Made by a program: the position numbers and the translations under genes
In this document: piece after piece, positions 21,501 to 30,319 of the stretch
Layout of the letters: each line of letters starts with the position of its first letter
Position numbering within the stretch: position 1 is the first letter of the stretch
The notes under the pieces: generated by a model
Seen by the model: the letters and a program-made list of their open reading frames with translations, nothing else
Told to the model about the DNA's origin: nothing
Databases searched by the model: none
NCBI GenBank assembly: GCA_003159675.1
Contig: PLQC01000126.1
Location: 1-59,706, forward strand
DNA length: 59,706 bases
Direction of reading: 5' to 3'
From: Limisphaerales bacterium
GTDB taxonomy: Bacteria; Verrucomicrobiota; Verrucomicrobiia; Limisphaerales; BOG-1460

Positions 21501-22004
21501 ATGAATACAGGTCAAGGAGACATGCATTACGAAACGGATGTAGCCTCTCGTTATGCGGGGAAAACAGACATCACACAATGCATCAACCGAACAGCAGCCA
21601 ACGGTGTTAATTCGGATTCTACAGGTAATCAGTACTGGCTAGACAATACACGATTCTACTTGTCAGAAACAGATGATCCTGAGGGTACATTCAATGTTTC
21701 AACCACTCAGGCCAGACCTCTGATGTACGACGACGCACCCGGATACCAATTGGCCCATTCTCTTTTCGGAAACACCACTAGCATCTTTGATCAATTCCAA
21801 GACTACGTTGTTTTTCGGCCAAACGCCGGAACTCCTGCGGCCAATATTTACGTCACCCTGGGAAAAATCACCTGGTCGTGGTCCGCAAGCAGCACATATT
21901 CCAATGGAACATGGTCGCAGCCCACGTACTCCATCACAAGACCCAATTTCTCGTCCAGTAACGAGGACCCTCCTGTTTGGCCACAAGTGTACCACAACAA
22001 CTAA
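18567..22004 (+). CDS. Large secreted protein with Ig-like and EF-hand-like calcium-binding segments
   Basis: Signal peptide MANWRAAAIGIGLAVLLAAGLAQAQ; DSIPDWWEWLYFG...DGDYDNDGVSNLNEYLYGHDPNK repeat; repeated beta-rich Ig-like blocks. Confidence 0.8.
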   Translation: MANWRAAAIGIGLAVLLAAGLAQAQVRTFQSQAEVASDLQLVPADAVPDYGTFWLLSGQLDENLPSVPVPFDIYHGTEPIYALDLTNNVFLVADSPDDYRLLLQPPAKKLNGMGQNSLSAIADGEGLMTSDDSSSSVQSYGPSDLWLGITGLTNGVLSLNLTNSQAGEVYEIWTKTDLSAPSWNIEQAVWGATNQNWTAITIPVLDRTNALFVWARDWTGIDENSNSIPDWWEWLYFGDLTQPADGDYDNDGVSNLNEYLYGHDPNKIQFSIPVLNQYVSGSTVPIQLDVAAGVPSSLAILVNDTNFEDAVWGAYSSSNIVATVGYDEGDYNIWIGLRGRLEGSQQTWHGIVCTVDRTPPTITVTNPALAQVARPLIQIQGYVSEPLSSLTFDLSNSAGVITNQEVCITGTHVDTNTSQFTTSYFQAYDVVLTNGGNTITLHATDLAGNTADTNFTVTLDDSTATNPPSITITWPQNNGVVAGTNFTLQGLLDDDTASVAVSGPGIDAIIGTVERGGRFRVDNVPLTGSTNSLIITATNAAGYSSSQQWTVCTSTATVTVDPITADQLSQPFVTVTGVTSTNSLDVWVNGVQANVNSDGSWEADNVPVPNDSGTGHFDVNVYPSGSDPTSTPPTATQLVQVEMPPVVRASNYLRIRNWFDSGSCGVCPHIETLNQSWEIGIGGQSLYNDYDCRGTNWNSQDPWPADSPPISSWETGYTYDANVSSNFATECSFMGGGWTDHEVTSDSIRTRIQLVAGGPAQAGEQQLIRLIASAYGSDGNWLPVSLMRTPGLTWTPTATNAYVGETFLTAAAGSTREIPFSVALVSDFVVSMQAEAVPPFITANGIDLRTNTPEFCVGQSVSFQLNGLPPYQDIGVVHWQIPGTFVNEPYPYSVPCTSYREDDSLLVTTNPSPCWFVNGPGGTISVGATLHFSDGRYVNVAAVGKVGVYRPITTFQDTPPSFATNVMDTDGTWYLQLGMNTGQGDMHYETDVASRYAGKTDITQCINRTAANGVNSDSTGNQYWLDNTRFYLSETDDPEGTFNVSTTQARPLMYDDAPGYQLAHSLFGNTTSIFDQFQDYVVFRPNAGTPAANIYVTLGKITWSWSASSTYSNGTWSQPTYSITRPNFSSSNEDPPVWPQVYHNN

Positions 22005-22013
22005 ATTATATTT

Positions 22014-22616
22014 ATGTCATCACGCCACATCTGTGCTCTGCTACTCATTGGATGGTTTGGGCTTCCATGCTCGCTGTCAACGTTAGTAACCGTCCGCGGT
22101 CAAGAGCTTGGCCAAGTCTCCGGTAATCCCGTTAATGGATTGGAGCCAGTGCTTTTTGCGTCTAGGTCGTCATCGAACTGGCACTTCGAGATCGATTTCA
22201 TTGCTCGCACGAATTTTGCCAGCAATACGTGGCTGAAAATTACCAACCGCATTGGTTCGAGGTTGCGGCTCTGGTGGACGAATGGAGTCGAGATAACTTC
22301 CACGAATCCATCCATTCTGGCAATCAATCAATTGCCCGCAAGAATGTCAGTCGAGGCACTGATGCAAGGCGTTCGGCCGAGATCGAGACGAGGTACGCAG
22401 TGGCTCTGGACGAAGCAAGGGATGCCTGTGGCTGCTACAACTTTCGACCTGCATGAGTTCTACAACATTCCTTTCACAAATGACTTCGAGATCAAGCTGG
22501 CGCCACTCCTTTACCGGGTAGATACGAATCACTCGACAGCGCGGCTGGTGGAATTCCCACCTATCCAGCTCAAGTTACTGTCCAGTGGCCAAGTTGAAAG
22601 GGTGAGTGGGGAGTGA
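22014..22616 (+). CDS. Secreted hypothetical protein, co-directional with the large surface protein
   Basis: Signal-peptide-like N-terminus (MSSRHICALLLIGWFGLPCSLSTLVTVRG); 9-nt gap from the preceding gene. Confidence 0.65.
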   Translation: MSSRHICALLLIGWFGLPCSLSTLVTVRGQELGQVSGNPVNGLEPVLFASRSSSNWHFEIDFIARTNFASNTWLKITNRIGSRLRLWWTNGVEITSTNPSILAINQLPARMSVEALMQGVRPRSRRGTQWLWTKQGMPVAATTFDLHEFYNIPFTNDFEIKLAPLLYRVDTNHSTARLVEFPPIQLKLLSSGQVERVSGE

Positions 22617-22974
22617 ATGAGGACGAAAAATGCTATGGAGAGCCATAGTCCGGGAATCAATGGTTGAACTAAATCCGGCTTGCGCCGGATAGGTTTCAAG
22701 CGCCTGGACGGCCCTGGATGTTTTGGAAAGAGGAGTTTCCTTCGGGAAAGGGTTGATCTCTTAAATCGCGAGGGCCATCGCGCCAACGATGTCTCACCCC
22801 CCAATTCCAGAGAGGAAGTATCTGCGCCGCTTCATCCTTCGGAAGCCCACAGGGCAATCGTTTCGTCTCTGCCCGCTCGGGTGTTGAAACGGCTTGAAGG
22901 CCACACGCGGGAAGGAGCCGTGAGCAAAAGGGGTTGCGGTGGTTGCAACCGGCGCGGTATGTTGGCGTGATTTG

Positions 22975-23595
22975 ATGACCGAATGGAAAATTCAGTCCCG
23001 TGCCCACGCGTGCGAGGCCTGCGGCCGGCCCTTTGCGGACCGGGAGCCCTATCACACCTTGTTGTTTGACGAGAAGGCCGATCTCCACCGGTCCGATATT
23101 TGCCGTGCCTGCTGGGACAAGCAATACCGGGAGGCGCGCGACCGCAAGGGGTTCATTTCCTGCTGGCAGGGCCTCTACGAAGCGCCGCCGCCGCCGGGCG
23201 ATCCGATCAAAAAAGAGACCGCCGAGACGCTGTTGCGGAAATTGATCGCGCTCAACGATCCTCAATTCATCCCGGCGGGGTACATTCTCGCGGTGATGCT
23301 GGAGCGCAAACGGCTTTTGAAGGTGAAAGAGCAGGTTGTCCGCGACGGCCGTCGTGTTTTCATTTACGAACAGCCGGAAACCGGTGATGTGTTTGCCATC
23401 ACAGATCCCGGTTTGCATCTGGACCAGCTCGAACAGGTGCAGCGCGATGTCGCCGGCCTGCTCGAACACGGGTTGAATCCGCCCGCGCCGCCGGCCGCGG
23501 AAAACGAGGCGAACGCGCCTCCTTCAGACGGGCTGGCGCCGGCGGACTTGACGGATGCCCCGGCGCAGCCGGAACCGGCGGCCGAAGCCGGATGA
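22975..23595 (+). CDS. Hypothetical protein with zinc-ribbon-like Cys pairs
   Basis: MTEWKIQSRAHACEACGRPFADREPYHTLLFDEKADLHRSDICRACWDKQ: CxxC...CxxC. Confidence 0.75.
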   Translation: MTEWKIQSRAHACEACGRPFADREPYHTLLFDEKADLHRSDICRACWDKQYREARDRKGFISCWQGLYEAPPPPGDPIKKETAETLLRKLIALNDPQFIPAGYILAVMLERKRLLKVKEQVVRDGRRVFIYEQPETGDVFAITDPGLHLDQLEQVQRDVAGLLEHGLNPPAPPAAENEANAPPSDGLAPADLTDAPAQPEPAAEAG

Positions 23596-23613
23596 ATCAA
23601 CCTGGTTTGCCTT

Positions 23614-24339
23614 GTGCCTGAATACGAGGAACTTCAAAAGCGGCTGGGATACACGTTTCGCGATCCGCACTTGTTGCAGCTTGCCCTGACACATCCGTCC
23701 GTCGCGCACGAGCAGGGCGCGCCCGCGCAGACCAATCAACGGCTCGAATTCCTGGGCGACGCGGTGCTGCAAGTCGTCCTGACGCGCGAGTTGTATGAAA
23801 AGTTTCCCACGTTTGAAGAGGGTCCGTTGACCAAGGCGCGCGCGAAGCTGGTCAACCGCCGCACTTTGGCCGAGCACGGGCGCGACATCGGGCTGGGTGC
23901 CTGTTTGATCCTGAGCCACGGCGAGGAAACGCACGGCGGGCGCGAAAGGCCTTCGGCCCTGGCGGATGCCTTCGAGGCACTGCTGGGCGCGCTCTTCCTG
24001 GATGGCGGATTTGATGTGGCTGAAGCCATCATTTTGGCACGTTTCCGCGGGGCCTTTGGCGGCCTCTCGGCAATCCCGATCCTCGAGAACCCCAAAGGCG
24101 AGCTTCAGGAATGGCTTCAATCGGTTTCCAGCGAGGCGCCCGATTACCAGGTCGTCTCGGTGTCCGGGCCGGACCACGACCGTGTGTTCGAATGCACGGT
24201 GCGGCACAGGGACAACGAGCTCGCGCGCGGCTGTGGCAAGAGCAAGAAAGAGGCGGAAAGCCAGGCGGCCCTGGCGGCGCTCACGAAATTGCGCAAGGAA
24301 AAGGAACCCGGCCCGGCCGAAGCGGCTCCACCGAAATGA
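23614..24339 (+). CDS. rnc: Ribonuclease III
   Basis: NQRLEFLGDAVLQVVLTRELY signature plus C-terminal dsRBD; GTG start. Confidence 0.96.
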   Translation: MPEYEELQKRLGYTFRDPHLLQLALTHPSVAHEQGAPAQTNQRLEFLGDAVLQVVLTRELYEKFPTFEEGPLTKARAKLVNRRTLAEHGRDIGLGACLILSHGEETHGGRERPSALADAFEALLGALFLDGGFDVAEAIILARFRGAFGGLSAIPILENPKGELQEWLQSVSSEAPDYQVVSVSGPDHDRVFECTVRHRDNELARGCGKSKKEAESQAALAALTKLRKEKEPGPAEAAPPK

Positions 24340-24481
24340 CCGGGCAGCGTCGCGCCGCCGCGCTTCCCGCCCGGGCGGACGAACTTCACCCGCGATGGTG
24401 TTGCAAAAGGCTCCCAATGAATTTTCAAAGGGAACCGAATCGCTGGTCTTGTTGGAGGCATTGTGGCAGGCTGCGCCGGAC

Positions 24482-25324
24482 ATGAAGAAGCGTCGGGCCA
24501 TGCGCAAGGTTTTCCTGGGGGCGCTTCTCACAACGCTGTTCGTCGTCATCGTCATGCTGCGATGGTTCGAATATCATCAGGTTTATCATCCGGGCCGTGA
24601 AATGGTAGCGGCCTGCGCGGACCTTGGCCGGCCCTGCGAAGACGTCCTCTTCGAGACGAGCGACGCGGTGGAACTGAACGGCTGGTTTTTCCCGGCCGGG
24701 ACGAATTCTCCGCGCGGGCGGCTTGTGATCCTGATCTGTCACGGCAACGGCGGCAACATCAGCCATCGGCTGGACCTTTACCAGGCGCTGCTCGAAACCG
24801 GAGTGAGCGTGTTCACCTTTGATTATCGCGGCTACGGCCGCAGCCGGGGGCATCCATCCGAAGAAGGCACCTATCGGGATGCGCAGGCGGCCCATGCGTG
24901 GCTGCGACGGAAGGGTTATGCTGGGGAAAAAATCATCGTTTACGGGGAATCGCTGGGCGGCGGGGTGGCCAGCGAGCTGTGTTTGCGGGAGGAAACGGGA
25001 GGATTGATCCTCCAGAGCACGTTCACGAGCATCCCGGACATTGGCGCGGAGCTGTTTCCCTGGCTCCCGGTGCGGTGGCTGGGCACAATCCGGTACGACA
25101 CGCGCGGCAAATTGCCCCGGCTGAAAATTCCCGTGCTGATCCTGCACGCACGCCATGACGGGCTCATCGGTTTTCATCATGCGAAAGAGAATTTCGCCGC
25201 GGCAGTGGAGCCGAAGCTGTTCCGGGAAATCGGGGGTAATCACAACGATCCATTGGCAGATCGCGCGCGCTTCCTGGAGGACATCGAAGAGTTTTTGAAG
25301 GTTGTCGAGCGCGCGAATCGTTAG
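24482..25324 (+). CDS. Alpha/beta hydrolase (membrane-anchored, serine aminopeptidase S33-like)
   Basis: N-terminal TM, CHGNGGNISHRLDLY, GESLGGGVASE nucleophile elbow, ARHDGLIGF, GGNHND. Confidence 0.88.
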   Translation: MKKRRAMRKVFLGALLTTLFVVIVMLRWFEYHQVYHPGREMVAACADLGRPCEDVLFETSDAVELNGWFFPAGTNSPRGRLVILICHGNGGNISHRLDLYQALLETGVSVFTFDYRGYGRSRGHPSEEGTYRDAQAAHAWLRRKGYAGEKIIVYGESLGGGVASELCLREETGGLILQSTFTSIPDIGAELFPWLPVRWLGTIRYDTRGKLPRLKIPVLILHARHDGLIGFHHAKENFAAAVEPKLFREIGGNHNDPLADRARFLEDIEEFLKVVERANR

Positions 25325-26624
25325 CCCTCATTCAACCGTCAATGTTTTGAAAACGAACCCATCTGCCCTGTCCGAACTTGGCCGGCGCACGGGGCCGCCC
25401 CCGATTTCCTGGCTGATGCAGTTGGCCTTGTCGCAGCCGCGGCTGATTTCGCTGGCCGCCGGTTTTACGGACAACGAATCGCTGCCGGTCGAGGACGTTC
25501 GGGCCCTTCTGGGAGGGCTCCTGCGCACGCGCAAATCAGGGAGGCCGGCCCTGCAGTATGGCTCGACTCAAGGCGATCCCATGCTCCGCCAATGGACGGC
25601 GCGACACGTTCGGCGCCTGGACGGCGGGACCGGGGCGGGCGCGGCGGATTGCTCCGATCGGATGATCGTCACAAACGGATCGCAGCAGATGTTGTATATG
25701 GCGGCCGAGGCGCTCTGCGACACGGGTGACATCGTGCTGGTCGAGGATCCGACCTACTTCGTTTTCCTCGGCATTCTTCAAAGCCGGGGCCTGCGCGCGC
25801 GAGCCGTGCGGATGGGAGTGGACGGGCTGGATCTGGCGCACCTCGAGAAAGTCCTGGAATCGTTGCGGAAGAGAGGTGAATTGCGCCGGGTGAAAATGCT
25901 TTACCTGGTGAGTTACTTTCAGAATCCGACCGGCGTCACGACGAGTTTTGAGAAGAAATCCGGCGCGCTGAAGCTGCTTCGGAAGTACGAGGAGATTGCC
26001 GGCCATCGGATTTACCTGCTGGAAGACGCCGCGTATCGCGAGCTGCGTTTCCGGGGCCGCGACGTGAAGTCCGCGCTGGCGGTGGGGGGCGGAACGGATC
26101 GGGTGATTTACGCGGGCACCTACAGCAAGCCGTTCGCGACGGGAGCGCGTGTGGGCTTTGGCATCCTGCCGGAGCCCGTGTTTACCGCCGTGCTGCGGAT
26201 CAAGGGCAATCACGATTTCGGCACGTCCAACCTGCTGCAGCAATTGCTCGCCCGCGCGCTGGCGTCGGGCCGATACGAACGACACGTCGGACGCTTGGGC
26301 AGGAGGTATGTCCGAAAAGCCCTGATCATGTCACAGGCGCTGAAGGGGAATTTTCCGCCGGACATCGAATGGCAGGAACCGGAGGGCGGGCTGTATTTTT
26401 GGGCGAAGCTGCCGCGGGACATCCGGTCGGGGACAAAATCAAAACTGTTCAAGGCGGCGCTTGCGAATCGGGTTCTCTACGTTCCCGGCGGCCTTTGTTA
26501 CGCGGACGATCCTGCGCGTCAGAAGCCGGACCGGGAAATGCGCCTGAGTTTCGGCAGCGGGACGGAAGAGGACATCCGCGAAGGAATCAAACGGCTTGGC
26601 AGGACGTTGCGGAGTCTGAGATAG
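25302..26624 (+). CDS. PLP-dependent aminotransferase (class I/II, 2-aminoadipate-transaminase-like)
   Basis: ISLAAGFTDNESLP, TNGSQQMLYMAAEALCDTGDIVLVEDPTYF, YAGTYSKPFATGARVGF (PLP Lys). Confidence 0.88.
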   Translation: MSSARIVSPHSTVNVLKTNPSALSELGRRTGPPPISWLMQLALSQPRLISLAAGFTDNESLPVEDVRALLGGLLRTRKSGRPALQYGSTQGDPMLRQWTARHVRRLDGGTGAGAADCSDRMIVTNGSQQMLYMAAEALCDTGDIVLVEDPTYFVFLGILQSRGLRARAVRMGVDGLDLAHLEKVLESLRKRGELRRVKMLYLVSYFQNPTGVTTSFEKKSGALKLLRKYEEIAGHRIYLLEDAAYRELRFRGRDVKSALAVGGGTDRVIYAGTYSKPFATGARVGFGILPEPVFTAVLRIKGNHDFGTSNLLQQLLARALASGRYERHVGRLGRRYVRKALIMSQALKGNFPPDIEWQEPEGGLYFWAKLPRDIRSGTKSKLFKAALANRVLYVPGGLCYADDPARQKPDREMRLSFGSGTEEDIREGIKRLGRTLRSLR

Positions 26625-26645
26625 CGGCGTAGCAGCAACCCAATC

Positions 26646-26850
26646 CTTTTGGACTGCGGCGGGAATCCCGCAGAAGCGGGAGCCGCGCCGCTTTGAGATA
26701 GGCACTGGAGGTTTACACGGATTGCACGGATGAACACGGATTCAGGGGACTGAAGATGCCATTTCAATTCGTGGTAATCCGCGAAATTCGCGTAAGAGAT
26801 TTTGGCTTGGCCGCTGCCTGCGGCGGGTCACAGACCCGCGGTCCTGCGGC
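26646..26850. repeat. Intergenic patch of short palindromes and repeat fragments
   Basis: CCCGC-agaa-GCGGG (26667-26680) inside ctgcggcggg...ccgcgccgctttg; GCGGGTC-aca-GACCCGC (26823-26839). Confidence 0.5.
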
Positions 26851-26854
26851 GGGA

Positions 26855-27199
26855 TCATCCCGGCGGCCAGTTCATTTTGCGTCCGCCGAGGATGTGGCAG
26901 TGCAGGTGGGGCACGGCTTCGCCCGCGTCGGGTCCATTGTTGACCACCAGCCGGTAACCGCTTTGTGACAGACCCAGTTGTTTGGCGACTTCGGCCGCTT
27001 TCAGCATGAGATGACCGAGAACCTGCTGGTCTTCCGGACCGGCTTCGGCGATTCGCGGGATGGGTTTCTTGGGGACGATCAAGACATGAGTGGGCGCCTG
27101 TGGTTTGATGTCGCGGAAGGCGATCACCTTTTCGTCTTCGTAAACGATCGTTGCCGGGATTTTCCGGGCGCTGATCTTCTCGAACAGGGTTGGGGTCAT
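26855..27199 (-). CDS. hinT: HIT-family (histidine triad) protein
   Basis: MTPTLFEKISARKIPATIVYEDEKVIAFRDIKPQAPTHVLIVPKKPI...VPHLHCHILGG triad. Confidence 0.95.
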   Translation of the reverse strand: MTPTLFEKISARKIPATIVYEDEKVIAFRDIKPQAPTHVLIVPKKPIPRIAEAGPEDQQVLGHLMLKAAEVAKQLGLSQSGYRLVVNNGPDAGEAVPHLHCHILGGRKMNWPPG

Positions 27200-27267
27200 G
27201 GCAGGGAGAAGCTGCGTCGTTCGGACTGAAAGATCAACTGAAACCCGCCAGGCCGGGAGGGCTTGGA

Positions 27268-27825
27268 TCAGTCAACCAGCAGGGCGCAGTTTTTTCTGGC
27301 GGACTCGAGGGTGAGGCAGTTGCGCAGATAGTCCACGATCTGCTCGTGGAGCGTCTGGCAGCGGGCGCACCAGCGACGGGCTCCGGCCAATTGTTTCACA
27401 CAGCCCCGCAAGCCGCGGAAGCGCACCAATTGGGGCTCCTGCTCGAGCTGCAGTCGCAACTCGTCGCGCAACCGGTGGAAGAAGAACAGTTCGCACCCGT
27501 TGCCCGATTCATCCGCAAGGCGGCGCAAATCCGATTCGATCACGCGTGGTTGCGGCGGGGGCAGGTCGGGAAGCGCCGCGTCGAAATTGAAACCGCGGAG
27601 CACTTTTTCCAGCGCGCCGGCAAATTCGCCCACCGTGATCGTGTGCCGCCCCAGGCCATGCTTGAAGTAGTGGAAAACCGCGTTGCTGGCGTGCTTGATG
27701 AACTCGGGGTCGAACACACCGGCCTCGTCGCCGGTCAACTCCACGGAAATCATTTCGGCAGAAAACGGGATGCTTTGGCCGCCGGCCATTTCGAACACCA
27801 GACAATCCGACGCGAGTGTGATCAT
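27268..27825 (-). CDS. Conserved hypothetical protein, translationally overlapping nrdR
   Basis: MITLASDCLVFEMAGGQSIPFSAEMISVELTG...; start overlaps nrdR stop by 4 bp. Confidence 0.75.
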   Translation of the reverse strand: MITLASDCLVFEMAGGQSIPFSAEMISVELTGDEAGVFDPEFIKHASNAVFHYFKHGLGRHTITVGEFAGALEKVLRGFNFDAALPDLPPPQPRVIESDLRRLADESGNGCELFFFHRLRDELRLQLEQEPQLVRFRGLRGCVKQLAGARRWCARCQTLHEQIVDYLRNCLTLESARKNCALLVD

Positions 27826-28277
27826 TGTTTGGCCTCCAGTTTCTTGACTTCATGAACGAAGTCGGTCGCCTCCTGGAAGCGACGGTAAACGCTGGCAAAG
27901 CGCACATACGCGACTTCGTCGATGCCACCCAGGCCATCCATCACCAGTTTCCCGATCACTTCCGCCGGCACCTCCTGATCGTACTTGCCCGTGACATCGT
28001 CCATGATCTTGTCCACAAGATCCTCCATGACCTTGGGACTGATGGGTCGCTTTTGACACGCCTTTTTGATCCCAGACAGGAGCTTTTCCTTGGAGAACTC
28101 CTCATGCCGGCCGTCCCGCTTGAGCACCATCAACCCCTCGCGCTCGATTTCCTCGTAGGTGGTAAAGCGGTGTCCGCAGCCGATGCATTGGCGGCGGCGG
28201 CGGATGGTGGCCCCTTCGCGTGAAGCGCGAGAATCAATCACTTTATCGTCCTGACAGCCGCACTTAGGGCATCGCAT
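27822..28277 (-). CDS. nrdR: Transcriptional repressor NrdR
   Basis: MRCPKCGCQDDKVIDSRASREGATIRRRRQCIGCGHRFTTYEEIE: Zn ribbon and ATP-cone. Confidence 0.97.
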   Translation of the reverse strand: MRCPKCGCQDDKVIDSRASREGATIRRRRQCIGCGHRFTTYEEIEREGLMVLKRDGRHEEFSKEKLLSGIKKACQKRPISPKVMEDLVDKIMDDVTGKYDQEVPAEVIGKLVMDGLGGIDEVAYVRFASVYRRFQEATDFVHEVKKLEAKQ

Positions 28278-28456
28278 AAGAGCCACAGCTAATAGTGGTC
28301 CCGATGCTTCTAACACACAAAGTATTGTGGCGTCAAGGGGGACATTCATGGAACTTATTCACGGGCATTCGTTGCAGTCGCCGCGACGAAGTCCGGTTCA
28401 AGCGATCGAGGCCTTGGATGAATGCGGAAGAACGCAGGGCGGAGAAGTGCCGAAGG

Positions 28457-28559
28457 AAACGTCCAACAAACAACATCCAACGCCCAACATCGAATCGCAA
28501 AAACGCGACTCTCCTTCCGCTGGATGTTCGAAGTTGAATGTTGGTTGTTGGATGTTTTT
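28457..28559. repeat. Long imperfect inverted repeat (CCAACAaaCAACATcCAAC / GTTGaATGTTGGTTGTTGGATG)
   Basis: Left arm 28457-28494 is near-complementary to right arm 28527-28559. Confidence 0.7.
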
Positions 28560-28581
28560 CCTCGGAATGATTTGTGCCGGG

Positions 28582-29511
28582 TTAAAAGACCCTTGGGACT
28601 CCTTCTTCGAGGATGTTGACGTTGCGGGTGAGTTTCTCCTTTTCAGCCACTTCGAGGAGCCAGCGGGGAGGTTCGTCGATGTCCTCAAACGAGAGTCGAA
28701 AGCTCCCGTAATGCATGGGGACGAGATATTTCGCATGGAGATCCTTGAATGCTTTGACGGCTTGGTCGGGCCCCATGTGCACGCGACGGAACGATTCGGG
28801 ACGGTAAGCACCGATGGGCAGGAGGGCGATTTCGGGCGGGAGGCGCCGGCCGATTTCTTTGAACCCGTGGAAATAGGCGCTGTCGCCCGCGTGATAGATG
28901 CGCCGGCCCTGGTGTTCGAGAATGAAGCCGCCATAGCCCCGATGATTATCGCGCAAGGTTCGTGCGCCCCAGTGCTTGCTCGGCGTCAGCGTGACGGTCC
29001 ACTCTTTCTGGGAAAAGCTCTCCCACCATTCCAGTTCGATCACGCGCTCGAATCCGAGATTGAGGGCCAGGTCGCCGACGCCCCAGGGCATAACGCCGAT
29101 TTTCGGGCGTGGAAGGCGGCGCAGGGTGGGTTTGTGGAAGTGATCGAAATGGGCATGTGTGAGAAGAATCAGGTCGATCGGCGGCAGGTGTTCAATTTTG
29201 AGGCCCGAACGCTTGATCCGTTTGAGGAGGAAGAGCCAGTTGGCGAAGTTGGGATCGATCAACACGTTCAAATTGGTGAATTGAATCAGGAACGAGGCAT
29301 GCCCGATCCAGGTGATCGCCACCTGACCGTAATTCAATTTCGGGAAGGCGGGGCGTTTGTACTGGCCGGTGCGGCGTGTCAGCAGGGCTTTCCAGACCAT
29401 CTCGCGAAAAAACGTCCTGGGATTGAAATGCTTCGAGGGCGTCAGATCTTTGAAAGACCTGGGCAGAGGCTGGCGCCGGGTGGCCGGGCGTTGTGATGTC
29501 TGCTTCGTCAT
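28582..29511 (-). CDS. MBL-fold metallohydrolase (NAPE-PLD/UlaG-like)
   Basis: ITWIGHASFLIQFTNLNVLIDPNF, LLTHAHFDHFHKPTL, IYHAGDSAYFHGF. Confidence 0.88.
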   Translation of the reverse strand: MTKQTSQRPATRRQPLPRSFKDLTPSKHFNPRTFFREMVWKALLTRRTGQYKRPAFPKLNYGQVAITWIGHASFLIQFTNLNVLIDPNFANWLFLLKRIKRSGLKIEHLPPIDLILLTHAHFDHFHKPTLRRLPRPKIGVMPWGVGDLALNLGFERVIELEWWESFSQKEWTVTLTPSKHWGARTLRDNHRGYGGFILEHQGRRIYHAGDSAYFHGFKEIGRRLPPEIALLPIGAYRPESFRRVHMGPDQAVKAFKDLHAKYLVPMHYGSFRLSFEDIDEPPRWLLEVAEKEKLTRNVNILEEGVPRVF

Positions 29512-29605
29512 ACGTCGTCGTCGATACTAGTGTTACTCGTGTTTGAATAAAATTCAAATCCACCCGTCAAAATGGCCGGGAATGTGGAGGAACCGGGAAA
29601 TCAAG

Positions 29606-29634
29606 CCCGCCGGCCTTGCGCAGGCGGGTTTTTT
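29606..29634 (+). terminator. Rho-independent terminator-like hairpin in a divergent intergenic region
   Basis: CCCGCC-ggccttgcgca-GGCGGG-TTTTTT. Confidence 0.65.
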
Positions 29635-29740
29635 GTTTGGTGCGCCCGGCAGCGCAATGAGGAAACATCCAACAACGAACAGCCAAGTGTGTTTGTACAA
29701 AGATGTCGCCCCTGACGAGGCTGTTTGATAATGAATCCAC

Positions 29741-30286
29741 ATGGCCAAACTTGAAAAACAGCTCGACAAATTCCTGCGCAAAAAGCCGTCGCTCGGCGAG
29801 GGCGTGTACATCGCCACCGGCGCGATGGTTCTCGGCGACGTCACCCTCGGCGAGTATTCGAGCGTCTGGTACAATGCCGTGCTGCGCGGAGACATCAACC
29901 GCATTGTCGTCGGACACCATTCGAACATCCAGGACAATGCCGTGCTTCATCTGGCGGACGATTTTCCCTGCCGCATCGGCAATTACGTCACCGTGGGCCA
30001 TTCGGCCGTCATTCATGCCTGCACGGTGGAGGACGAAGTCCTGGTCGGCATGGGAGCGGTGATCCTCGACGGCGCGGTCGTCGGGAAACAATCCATCATT
30101 GGCGCGAAGGCGCTCGTGACGCAAGGCACGCGGATTCCGCCCAGGTCGATCGCGCCCGCGAAGGTGGTGCGGGCACTGACCCGAAAGGAGCGTGCGGGAT
30201 TGAAGGCCTGGGCGAAGAAGTACGTTGGAAACGCGGCCTACTGCCTGAAACACCGCATCAATCTCTCAGGTCCCCTGACAGGTTGA
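29741..30286 (+). CDS. Gamma-carbonic-anhydrase-like hexapeptide protein
   Basis: GDVTLGEYSSVWYNAVLRGDINRIVVGHHSNIQDNAVLHLADDFPCRIGNYVTVGHSAVIHACTVED. Confidence 0.92.
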   Translation: MAKLEKQLDKFLRKKPSLGEGVYIATGAMVLGDVTLGEYSSVWYNAVLRGDINRIVVGHHSNIQDNAVLHLADDFPCRIGNYVTVGHSAVIHACTVEDEVLVGMGAVILDGAVVGKQSIIGAKALVTQGTRIPPRSIAPAKVVRALTRKERAGLKAWAKKYVGNAAYCLKHRINLSGPLTG

Positions 30287-30319
30287 TGCGTTCAGTTCAA
30301 GTTCCCGCGACATGGCGCG

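Noticed and set aside
24560-24580. GGTTCGAAT-like T-arm motif suggesting a tRNA
   Set aside because: Lies inside the alpha/beta hydrolase reading frame and no cloverleaf can be built around it.
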